From: Cannabis sativa
Taxonomy: Eukaryota; Streptophyta; Magnoliopsida; Rosales; Cannabaceae
DNA: 64,000 bases
Reading direction: 5' to 3'
Assembly: GCF_029168945.1 (NCBI RefSeq)
Contig: NC_083604.1
Coordinates: 41,225,686-41,289,685, forward strand
The translations under genes were made by a program, and so were the position numbers. Positions 22,885 through 37,359 of the stretch are shown here, piece after piece. The stretch's first letter is position 1, and every line of letters starts with the position of its first letter. The notes beneath the pieces are model-generated. The model was given only the letters and a program-made list of their open reading frames with translations. It had not been told where the DNA came from and did no database searches.

Positions 22885-24117
22885 GGGGCTCAGGTAAGTT
22901 TCTCTCACCCTGGTTTATTTTCACACATTGGGGACAATGTGCATTTTAGTTTGGGGGGGGGACTTAATTTATTTTTTTTCGCGTTTATTTGTTTTAGTTT
23001 TTTTTTAGTCTTGCGTGATAGCTAAATTGAAAGATGGATTGAATTGTTGTTATTTACTTGTGCAATGGATTGAAACATAACTGTGTGCTTGACTTGCAAC
23101 TGTTTGAATTAAATTGGATGTGTGCTAGGAAGTGATTCATGTAGATTTAAAACATTGGCTATTCTCACATATCACTTTTGTTCTATTTGGATTGTGGAAT
23201 GACTGATTGAACATGGAATAGAATTTGTTTGACATACTCTCTTGAAGCGGAATCCTTGATGATTTTTGTTTGGAAAGTGATTTAGGCAAGTTTTCTTTGG
23301 AACGATTGAGCCTTTCAAGCCTACCTAAAAAAGTTTTATCCTTAGTATACCCAAAGTTGAGCTTTAGCCTGTTTTAAAAATTTTTTCACCACTTCACGGA
23401 GCTGAATTCGTTATTCTAAACTCTTTTCACCCTGAACATATTTTATTATGCCATGAGCCTTGAAGCAAGTTTGGGGGGGAATAAGTGCTGTAAGTGAAAA
23501 AATATAAAGTGTAGGAATGAGAGATTGAAAAAAATAATAAGAATATTGTGTGTTGTGCCTATTAAAAAAAAAAAAGAAAAAATGTGTCTTCTTGAAGAAA
23601 AAAAGTTAAGAAAATTATGAGGTACACACACAAGAAAAATTGCAATCTCTTATTTCTGTTTTTGGGATATATGGAAAGAAAGCAAAATAAATGTCTAGGC
23701 TTGCTTGGTTAATAGTGCTTATGGTATAGTATAGCCTAAATGACTTCTCACCTACCCATGTACCTAAGCCATGTGATTTTAACCGAAAAAGACCTATTGA
23801 TTCCAGATAGAAATTTGTCAACATTAGTGGAGAGAGGTATGTCATTCAAACTTATTGATCATGTGTTAGTGGGATGTTGGAAAGTTAGAACAGTTGTGAT
23901 GTTGATGGAAATTGCGATGCTTTATGTTTGTATGAATTACTTACTTGTAAATTGCACATTCAACTTAGTTCTTAGAGTTGGCAAGTTGAAATTCTGGTTA
24001 TTGATGGATTGAAGTTGTGCAGGTGGTGGTAACAATTTAATTGTTGGAAAGTTCAGCTATCATTGTCAGTTTTTTCTTAGTTTAGTCTTAGTTTACTCGG
24101 GGACGAGTAAAGAGTCA
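22885..24117 (+). other. D 3' untranslated region
   Basis: This AT-rich region has no credible gene. It has several polypurine-like G runs after TTT (about 22953-22961 and 23471-23477) before the true PPT. The small ORFs here are chance frames. Confidence 0.7.
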
Positions 24118-24130
24118 GTTTGGGGGAGTT
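24118..24130 (+). other. D polypurine tract
   Basis: A GTTTGGGGGAGTT run lies directly before the 3' LTR start at 24131. Confidence 0.8.
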
Positions 24131-25320
24131 TGTTAGGCTATTTTTAGCCTATGTTTTGGATCCAATTTATGTGCATTTTTAGCTGTGTTGGGACGGAATT
24201 ACGCTTGTTTTCTATGTTTTCAGGTTCTTTGGAGTAAAAGAGGTCTCGGGTGCAGAAATTCATTAAAAGACGTGCTGAGCCGAAGAAAAACTTAATTTTT
24301 GAGTTTTTGCATATCTGGCCGCGGCGATGAAGAGGCTCGCCGCGGCGAGTTACGAGATACAGAGAGAGCCTAAATTTGGCAAATTCTCGCCGCGGCGAGA
24401 GGAAGCTTGGCCGCGGCGAGATCCCGTACGGACCAGGGGCATTTTCGTCCATCGAACCCTAAATTTCAATTATAAATAGAAAACTGGGATTGAAAGTCAG
24501 GGAGAGCGATTTGGAACCCTAAAACACAGCTGAGAGCGGCAGGAAGAGCATAGAGATTCAAGTGAAGATCCAAAATTCATCCACCAACAGTTCTTTTCTT
24601 TATTCCTCTTTAATTTATTTATGTTGAATATTGTCATAGGAATGGTTATGGATTTGTTTCTGAACTAAATTTCCCATTTAGGGAGGATGATGATTGTTGT
24701 TTAATGTTTTGCCTAGTTAATGTTTAATTACCATTCCTCAATTCTTGTTTGTGAAATTATCTTAATTTGTGTTTAATTTCATGTTTAAGATTGATCACCT
24801 TGTGCATGCTCTATGATCTCAATTCGAAATCTGAAAAGTGAGAATTGAGAATGCTAGAATTAAGATAATCAATGTTCTATGTGAAACGAAAGTATTTGCA
24901 TGACTTATGTGACGAGTAGATTATTACTTAATGCTGATTTCATGTTAGTTTAATTAAGGAATTAATTAGATAATATGTGATTTAGAATCTAGAAGATCTG
25001 AAAGGAGCTAGGTTATTTCATAATATGTCATTCACTCCAAGAATAGGATAGTAATTAAGCATTAACGATTTGGGTAAACAACAACAGGATTCTCCTCCCT
25101 ATTGTCTCATCTTGCTCAACTTTCAATTGTGTTATTAAGTTTTCTGAATTTCTTTCATATTTTACTGTTTTTAAATCATAATTGCTTTCGATTTGCCGAA
25201 TAGAATCATAAGTATAATTTAGTGGTACTTAATCCAATTCCCTGTGGGATCGACCTCACCTGTGTGAGATTTACTACTTGATTGCGTATACTTGCGTAGC
25301 GTTTATAGAATATAGCAACA
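24131..25320 (+). repeat. D 3' LTR (1190 bp)
   Basis: It is almost identical to 17669-18857, with the palindrome array at about 24317-24423. It is followed immediately by the TSD ATCAC. Confidence 0.93.
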
Positions 25321-25325
25321 ATCAC

Positions 25326-25750
25326 CCAGTAGTCCCGTGATCCGTAAGGGGAAATACCAGGTAAGCTGTGCAATCCCACATCGCCTGGGGAAGGTCAAGT
25401 GGGATGATTCTGAGACTGTGTAGGTATGGGACTGCACAGTTGAAGAGAGATTAAATGGATTGATTGGTACTACCTATGTCAACAAGGTGCATCTTGTTTT
25501 TCGGTAGCCCATCACGAAAGAACTCTACAGTTAAGCGTGCTTGACCTGGAGCAATTTAAGGATGGGTGACCTCCTGGGAAGTTTTCCCAAGATGCGTGTG
25601 AGTGAGGACAAAGCACGCTGGAAACACTCGTGTTGGTCTGTAGGGTCAGTCATTAGTCCATGAAGCAGCCAGAGTGATGTACTCGTGTATAAGAGCCATT
25701 CATTCCGTGGGTGTAAGGGCCCAATGGAGGCTTGAAGTGGGGACGTTATA
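25326..25750 (+). repeat. Cassandra LTR d (plus, lacks first bases)
   Basis: It starts at about LTR base 14, adjoining the inverted arm at the cluster centre. The 5S-like segment is at 25519-25582. It ends GTTATA instead of GTTACA. Confidence 0.87.
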
Positions 25751-25817
25751 AATGGTATCAGAGCCTTGACCCAGCCGGAAGTGTGGTCGACGAGGACGTC
25801 GGACCCCGTAAGGGGGG
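25751..25817 (+). other. Cassandra internal domain with intact PBS and PPT
   Basis: The whole internal domain is 67 bp: primer site TGGTATCAGAGCC at 25753-25765 and a purine tract AAGGGGGG at 25810-25817, just before the next LTR. This size and content define a TRIM. Confidence 0.88.
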
Positions 25818-26255
25818 TGATTATGACAGTCAGTAGTCCCGTGATCCGTTAGGGGAAATACCGGGTAAGCTGTGCAATCCCACACCGCCTGGGGAAGGTC
25901 AAGTGGGATGATTCTGAGACTGTGTAGGTATGGGACTACACAGTTGAAGAGAGCTTAAATGGATTGATTGGTACTACCTATATCAACAAGGTGCATCTTG
26001 TTTTTCGGTAGCCCATCTCGAAAGAACTCCACAATTAAGTGTGCTTGGCCTGGAGCAATTTCAAGGATGGGTGACCTCCTGGGAAGTTTTCCCAGGATGC
26101 GTGTGAGTGAGGACAAAGTACGCTGAAAACACTCGTGTTGGTCTGTAGGGTCAGTCATCAATCCAGGAAGCAGTCAGAGTGACGTACTCGTGTATAAGAG
26201 CCATTCATTCCGTGGGTGTAAGGACCCAATGGAGGCTTGAAGCGGGGACGTTACA
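25818..26255 (+). repeat. Cassandra LTR e (plus, 438 bp)
   Basis: It begins TGATTATGACAG and ends GGGGACGTTACA. The 5S-like segment at 26023-26088 keeps long matches to plant 5S rRNA (for example GGATGGGTGACCTCCTGGGA). Confidence 0.9.
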
Positions 26256-28050
<1,795 letters not shown>

Positions 28051-28990
28051 GCTCAGAACCCGGGACGACTTTTCACTATAACTCAGGCTGACGCTGATGC
28101 TAGTCCGTCAGTTGTCTATTAATGGTTATTCATACACTGTGTTATTTGATTCGGGAGCTACTCATTCATATGTATCAAGTAGAGTGATAGAAAGTTTACA
28201 TAAGACATGTGATATTAATGCTTCGGGGTTTGGAACCCTGTTACCCTCGGGAGACCTGGTAGTGTCCACAAGGTGGATTCAGTCCTTGTCTTTTTGGATT
28301 GACGGTTATGAGTTGACCGCCAATCTAATTGAGTTACAATTATCTGCTTTTGACATAATCCAGGGAATGGATTTTTTGTCTAAGTATGGAGCGATGATTG
28401 ACTGTAAACGGAAGATGGTAGTGTTTGAGCCCAATAGTGCTAACCCAGCGGTGTTAGTGGGTAAAGTTCAGGGGGCACGCATACCGATAATATCACTGTT
28501 GAAAGCTAAGGACCTGATGGGTAGAGGTTGTCTGGGGTTCATAGTCACTACATTAGATACCAGCCAACATGTGACATCAGGGCCTGAAAATACGAGATTG
28601 GTAAGCGAGTTCCTTGATGTCTTTCCAAAAGATTTGCCGGGATTGCCACCTGTCCGGGAAATTGAATTTGTTATTGAATTGGCTCCGGGAGTGGATCCAG
28701 TATCTAAGGCACCATACCGAATGGCTCCAGTTGAGTTGAAGGAATTGAAGATACAATTGCAAGAATTATTGAATCTGGGATTTATTAGACCGAGCTACTC
28801 ACCTTGGGGTGCTCCGGTTTTGTTTGTGAAGAAGAAGGACGAAACCCTGTGTATGTGTATTGATTACCGGGAGTTAAATAAGCTTACCATTAAGAACAAG
28901 TACCCTTTGCCTCGAATTGATGATCTGTTTGATCAACTGAAGGGGAAGACGGTCTTTTCCAAGATCGATCTTCGCTCAGGCTATCATTAG
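28051..28990 (+). pseudogene. pol: C protease and RT N-terminal part
   Basis: The open frame starts at 28097. The retropepsin active site is in [14 protein letters not shown] (about residue 16), followed by a flap/dimer region ([13 protein letters not shown]). RT starts near residue 195 with [13 protein letters not shown], then [29 protein letters not shown] and KIDLRSGYH. It ends at an in-frame TAG at 28988-28990, where the family normally has glutamine. The frame continues unchanged beyond the stop. Gag and the N-terminal part of protease are deleted. Confidence 0.9.
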
Positions 28991-30056
28991 CTGAGAATTC
29001 GAGAGGAAGATATCCCGAAAACTGCGTTCCGTACTCGGTATGGACACTATGAATTTCTGGTGATGTCTTTTGGACTCACTAATGCCCCGGTGGCATTCAT
29101 GGATTTGATGAATCGGATGTTTAAAGACTATCTGGATAGGTTTGTGATTGTATTTATTGATGACATTTTGGTGTACTCTGAGACAGAAGAAGAGCATGAG
29201 TTGCATCTCAGAGCAGTTTTGCAAAGGTTACGGGATCACAAGCTCTATGCTAAATTCAAAAAGTATGAATTCTGGTTATCTCGTGTCTCATTTTTGGGGC
29301 ACATAGTGGATAAAGATGGAATCATGGTGGATCCGGCCAAAATTGAAGCTGTTCGGGATTGGCCAGCACCGAAATCGGCTACAGAGGTCAGAAGTTTTCT
29401 GAGTTTGGCTGGTTATTCGTCGGTTTGTTGAGGGTTTTTCAAAGATTGTTGTACCCTTAACGGAGCTGACCCGAAAGAACCAGAAGTTTGTTTGGACTGA
29501 TCGGTGTGAGAAAAGTTTCCTGGAGTTAAAGCAACGCTTGATTACCGCTTCTGTACTAACTCTTCCTTCAGATAAGGAAAAGTTTGTGGTTTATTGTGAT
29601 GCCTCGAGACAGGGTCTCGGCTGTGTGCTTATCCAGGCTGGGAGGGTAATAGCTCATGCTTCTCGGTAGTGAAAGGAGTACGAGCAGAGGTACCCTACTC
29701 ACGATCTAGAACTCGCAGCAGTGGTATTTGCGCTAAAGATTTGGCGGCATTACCTTTATGGCGAGAAATGTGAGATATACACTGATCATAAGAGTCTGAA
29801 ATACTTCTTTACCCAGAAGGACTTAAATATGAGACAGAGGCGTTGGTTAGAGTTGGTGAAGGATTATGATTGTGAAATCCTTTATCACCCTGGTAAGGCC
29901 AACGTGGTTGCTGACGCCTTGAGTAGAAAAGGCCAGAGTCAGTTGAATACCATGAAGCAAATCTCACAGCAGCTAGCAAATGAAATGACTCGAGCTCAGA
30001 TTGAGTTGGTTGTGTGGCAATTGGCTAATATTACCCTGCAATCTACTCTTTTATAA
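28991..30056 (+). pseudogene. pol: C RT C-terminus and RNase H
   Basis: After the TAG the same frame runs to 29431 with the catalytic FIDDILVYS motif (about 29154). A frameshift near 29420 moves the connection and RNase H into another frame (VVYCDASRQGLGCVL, two adjacent stops at 29667-29672, then [38 protein letters not shown]). Another stop, TAA, lies at 30054-30056. The multiple lesions show long inactivity. Confidence 0.9.
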
Positions 30057-31464
30057 ACAATTAAAGAAGCACAAAAGCAAGATTCAGAATTGATAAAAAC
30101 CCCAGCTAGGGTTTCGGCTGGGAAGGCTAGTGATTTCTCAGTGGATGAAACGGGAATGTTGAGATTTGGAAATCAAATTTGTGTGCCTATGGATGAAAAC
30201 ATCAAGAAAGAGATCATGGATGAGTCTCATACGACTCCTTATTCAGTTCATCCAGGGTCAACAAAGATGTATCAAGACCTGAAAACCATGTTCTGGTGGC
30301 CAGGCATGAAAAATGACATCGCTAAATATGTTGCAAAGTGCCTTACGTGTCAACAAGTGAAAGCTACTTGCAGGGTTACTTCAACCACTGAATATACCAG
30401 AGTGGAAATGGGAGGACATTGCTATAGACTTCGTGGTAGGTATGCCTAGAACCACGGGACAATTTGACTCTGTGTGGGTCATAGTGGACAGGTTTACAAA
30501 GTCTACTTTCTTTTTACCTGTTCGAACGAATTTCTCCATTGACCAGTATGCTGAGTTGTATGTCAAGGAAATTGTTCGTCTTCATGGTGTCCCAAAGTCC
30601 ATTGTGTCGGATAGAGATCCGAAGTTTACATCAAGATTCTGGGAAAGTCTGCATCGAGCTATGGGTACTCAGTTAAAGTTCAGCACAGCTTTTCATCCTC
30701 AAACGGATGGGCAATCCGAGAGGACCATTCAGATTTTAGAGGACATGCTACGGGCATGTGTGCTTGACTTTGAAGGATCATGGGTAAAGTACCTTCCCCT
30801 AATCAAGTTCTCTTATAATAACAGCTATCAGGCAACAATCGGGATGGCTCCTTATGAACTTTTATATGGAAGAAAGTGCATATCGCCCATTCACTGGGAT
30901 GAAGTGGCTGAAAGAAAGTTCTTGGGTCCCGAAGCTGTTCAGAAAACAAGTGAGGCATTTGACAAGATTAGAGCGCGAATGCTCGCGGCTCAGAGTAGGC
31001 AGAAGAGTTACGCTGATCCAAAGTGTCGAGATATTGATTTTTAGGTCGGGGACATGGTGTTTCTCCGAATATCTCCGATGAAAGGCATAAAACGCTTTGG
31101 GAAGTAAGGCAAACTTAGCCCGAGGTTCATTGGACCTTTTGAAATCCTTGAGAGGATAGGGCAAGTAGCGTACAGGTTGGCTATGCCCCCAGCGCTGGCA
31201 GCTGTACTTGATGTGTTCCATGTTTCAATGCTTTGGAAATATGCCTCATACTCATCCCATGTTCTGAGTTATGAAGCATTGGAACTTCAGCCAGACTTGT
31301 CATATGAGGAGCAACCAGTGCGAATACTCGATAGAAGAGAAAAAGTCTTGAGAAGCAAGACAGTGGCACTGGTGAAAGTACTGTGGATGAGCAGTAAAGT
31401 AGAAGAGGCAACCTGGGAACTCGAGACGGATATGCAGCAGAAATATCTGGAGTTGTTCAGGTAA
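30057..31464 (+). pseudogene. pol: C integrase with C-terminal chromodomain
   Basis: The integrase zinc finger region (HPGSTKMYQDL, CLTCQQVKA) is at about 30240-30370. A frameshift near 30410 precedes the catalytic core: a damaged first D region, then SDRDPKF (about 30607) and DGQSERTIQ (about 30706). In-frame stops are at 31042 and 31105. The last about 50 residues (VRILDRREKVLRSK, then VKVLWMSSKVEEATWE) form a chromodomain of the chromovirus type, which guides integration to modified histones. The CDS ends at TAA 31462-31464. Confidence 0.9.
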
Positions 31465-31485
31465 ATTTGGGGACGAAATTTCTAT

Positions 31486-31495
31486 AAGGAGGGGG
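31486..31495 (+). other. C polypurine tract
   Basis: The run AAGGAGGGGG lies four bases before the 3' LTR start at 31500. Confidence 0.8.
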
Positions 31496-31499
31496 TAAT

Positions 31500-34180
<2,681 letters not shown>

Positions 34181-35334
34181 AAATTGCTCCTTTGGAGTCA
34201 GCTCAGGTAAGTTTCTAGGCTTTATCGTCAACGCCCGAGGAATTGAAGCCAATCCAGAGAAGATTCAAGCCCTCCTGGATATGAAATCGCCAACAAGAAC
34301 CAAGGAAGTTCAAAGTTTGACTGGTCGGATTTCCGCACTAAGAAGATTTGTTTCAAAATCAACAGACAAGTGTGTTCCATTCTTCAACATCCTGCGAGGA
34401 AATAAACAATTTAAGTGGACGGAGGAATGTGAAAAAGCTTTTATAGAGCTAAAAATGCAACTCGCAAAACCTCATGTACTCTCAAAACCTCTATACAGAG
34501 AAGAACTTGGGATGTACCTGGCTATCGAAGAGCATGCTGTAAGTGCCGTGTTGATCAGAGAGCAAAACAACATTCAACATCTGATCTATTACATCAGTAA
34601 AAGACTCATTGAGGCTGAAGGCCGATATCCATTGATAGAGAAACTCACTTACTACCTGATTCTAGCAACAAGAAAGCTAATACCCAACTTTCAAGCTCAC
34701 CCTGTTCGGGTATACACTGACCAACCGTTACGCCAAATATTGAAAAAACGGGATGCCTCTGGATGGTCACTCAAATGGGAATTGGAGTTGGGCCAATATG
34801 AGATTGTCTTCCAACCCTGAACAACAATCAAGGGCCAGGCCTTAGCAGACTTTGTAGTAGAATGCACGGGAAAGGAAGAAAGCGTATCAGAAAATAACCC
34901 CGAGCCAGAACAAATACCTCAGTCAAGTAACAGTGAATACAAGCCGACTTGGAAACTACATGTGGACGGTCGTCTACAAATTTACTATCCGGTGCAGGAA
35001 TCACCCTTGTCACACCTGGGGGCAACACCTGCACGCTGTAGTCAAATTTGGATTTAAGGCATCCAATAATGAGGCTGAATATGAAGCTTTGATTGCCGGT
35101 CTAAAACTAGCCCGGGAGATGAAGGTCGAACATATTGAGATTTACAATGATTCATAGCTGGTGGTAAATCATGTATTTGGGGAATACGAGGCTCGGGGGG
35201 AACAGATGATAGCATATCTGAGCCATATACACAATCTGCTCGCACAGTTCAAAAGCTATGCTCTCAGGTGAATTCTAAGGGAAGAAAACACGACTGGTGA
35301 CGCATTGGCTCAGCTTGCGAGTAATAATGTAAAT
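34181..35334 (+). pseudogene. pol: F RT end and two RNase H regions
   Basis: The first five bases are the C TSD. The RT then continues (KFLGFIVNARGIEANPEKI, then PTRTKEVQSLTGRI). The first RNase H (YLAIEEHAVSAVLIRE, YISKRLIEAEGRYP) runs to a TGA at about 34818. A second RNase H follows with several lesions (WKLHVDG at about 34951, ASNNEAEYEALIAGLKLAREM at about 35060, a TAG at 35155, a TGA near 35270). Two RNase H domains are characteristic of Tat/Ogre-type gypsy elements. The copy is inactive. Confidence 0.88.
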
Positions 35335-36670
35335 GATAGAGGAAATCTGATTCCTATTCAATTTCTCGAAGAACCTAACATCACTGGCACAATAGAGATT
35401 GAAATGATTGATACATCTCCAAATTGGATGACGCCAATAACAACCTACCTCAACACTGGGGAACTCTCAGATACTCGAAATAAAGCTCGAAAGATGAGAA
35501 GGAAGGTTGCACAGTACATCATAGTAGAGGGAATTATGTATACACGAGGATTTTTCATGCCACCGCTCAGGTGTGTTGCCCAAGAAGAAGCTGTACGACT
35601 TTTGTCTGAAGTACACGATGGATTTTGTGGAAACCACGCTACCGAAGAGTTTATTTAAGAAAATTCTAAGGCAAGGTTATTTATGGCCGACAATGATTGA
35701 AGATTCAAAGGCCTATGTTAAAAGATGTGATAAATGCCAGAGATTTTTGAAGATACCTCGAGCACTGCCCAATGAGTTAACTCAGATGCAAAGTCCTTGG
35801 CCTTTCGCCATTTGGGAAATTGACCTAATTGGACAATTGCCCAAGGGTAAAGGTGGCGTGCAGTATGCAGTGGTCGCGGTTGATTACTTCACCAAGTGGA
35901 CAGAAGTCGAACCATTAGCAACCATTACGTCCAAAAAAGTGCAAGACTTCATTGTGAAGAACATAATCTGCCAGTTCGGATTGCCGTACAAAATAGTTTT
36001 GGACAATGGCAAACAGTTTGACAACCAGTCCTTTACTGATTTCCGTGCAAACCATGGCATTATCAAAAGTTTCTCCGCAGTGGCACATCCCCAAGCAAAT
36101 GGTCAAGTTGAAGCAGTCAACAAGACATTGAAGGATACACTAAATTAAAGACTTGAGGATGCTAAAGGAAACTGGCCGGAGGAACTTTCGGAAGTTCTAT
36201 GGTCGTATTGAACAATTGAGAAAACGGCAACCGGACAGACTCCATTCGCCATGGCATATGGATATGAAGTTATGCTTCCCGTAGAACTCGAACCACCATC
36301 CCACAGAAGATTGATATATAGCCAAGAGGCCAATCATGTACCCCTTGCTGAATCACTTGATAAAATTGAAGAAAAGCGAACCACATCAAACTTAAAACTG
36401 ATGGCCCATCAGAAAAAAGTAGCTCGGTATTTCAACAAACAAGTGAAGGCTCAGAAATTATTTGTGGGAGATATGGTCCTAAGAAGAGTATTTTTAAACA
36501 CCAAAGACAGTACGGTAGGTGTGCTCGGACCTAACTAGGAAGGACCATGTCAGGTGGTCGAAGTTCTAGAATTAGGGGCGTACAAATTGGGTAAGTATGA
36601 TGAAAAAATGCAACTCATTCTGGTACCAAGGTATTGGAATGGGGAAATTTTAAGGAAATACTACCAATAG
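35335..36670 (+). pseudogene. pol: F integrase
   Basis: The linker and zinc-finger region (VHDGFCGNHATEE, then CDKCQRF) crosses a frameshift near 35650. The core has D in EIDLIGQLPKGKGG, D in LDNGKQF and E in NGQVEAVN. Stops occur at 36146, 36208 and 36536. The C-terminal domain ends at TAG 36668-36670 (KYYQ), the same ending as G's polyprotein, which supports the placement. Confidence 0.88.
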
Positions 36671-37359
36671 AAGTACCAGGTCGAATGACCATATCAAGTA
36701 CGAAACAAAAGAACATTTGCTCTTAAGTGAATGGCCTTCTGGGCGGGCCATGTCCAAAGGTTCGGATAAAATTACAAAGTACTCAGGTCGGATGACCACC
36801 ATTGGAAGTATAATTTTCAATTTTTGCAATTTGTTTTATTTCATGTTAAGCTAAAGACCAGGTCAGATCAGTATAATAGCTTTGCTGTAAGTTACTACGG
36901 TAACAAACATATTTCCGATCAATAAATGAATAAAAATGTTTATTTCAAAACTCAAATTGAGTCGAACCTATTAGCATGTTATTAATTTACCATAAAGTGC
37001 GAACAAAAGGTTTGGTCGAGCCCAAAACCCCGAACAGACAAAAAAGCACACTTGCAAAAAATATAAAAAGTGACCAAGAGTCATACGTCTGCTCGGTCAC
37101 TTGGGGGGCACCTATACCTGTACAAAGCATTTGGTAAAAAATAAAACAAACAGAATTGCATGATGATTATAAACAGAGAATGAAATTCATTAAAGATAAC
37201 AAAAGCATGCAAACCCGAGATTAAAGGCTGCCCTGTCAGCTAGTTTTCTGAAAATGAAAAATAAGTTCCAAGTTTAAAGACAGCTTGGTCATTCACTTTG
37301 TCTTAAAAAAAGGCCTTATGGCCGAACAGATAAAAAAAAGAGATAGAAAAAGAAAGCAT
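36671..37359. other. F spacer between pol and the opposite-strand gene
   Basis: There is no credible gene. This is the tail-to-tail interval between the plus-strand pol and the minus-strand ORF, the same arrangement as 56121-56510 in element G. Confidence 0.65.

Larger units (their letters stand above)
17669..25320 (+). mobile_element. Athila-type gypsy element D, deletion derivative
   Basis: D has LTRs 17669-18857 and 24131-25320, begins TGTTAGGC, ends AGCAACA and is flanked by a perfect TSD ATCAC (17664-17668 and 25321-25325) near the centre of the Cassandra palindrome. The LTRs differ at about seven substitutions and one indel by eye, so insertion is recent. The primer site TGGCGCCGTTGCCGGG is of Athila type. 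The DNA then jumps straight into the end of RT; gag, protease and most of RT are absent. RNase H, integrase and a downstream Athila ORF remain. Confidence 0.92.
16599..26255. mobile_element. Head-to-head inverted Cassandra TRIM cluster (interrupted by Athila element D)
   Basis: The outer ends are inverted copies of the same sequence (TGTAACGTCCCC at 16599, GGGGACGTTACA at 26255), flanked by a perfect 5-bp TSD AAAAT (16594-16598 and 26256-26260). Without D the cluster is about 2.0 kb. The left arm holds minus-strand LTRs 16599-17036, 17078-17514 and an internally deleted one at 17583-17667. The right arm holds plus-strand LTRs 25326-25750 and 25818-26255. Short internal domains of 41-68 bp lie between the LTRs. 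The LTRs contain a 5S rRNA-derived segment, the hallmark of Cassandra terminal-repeat retrotransposons in miniature. There is no coding capacity, so movement depends on proteins from other elements. Confidence 0.87.
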
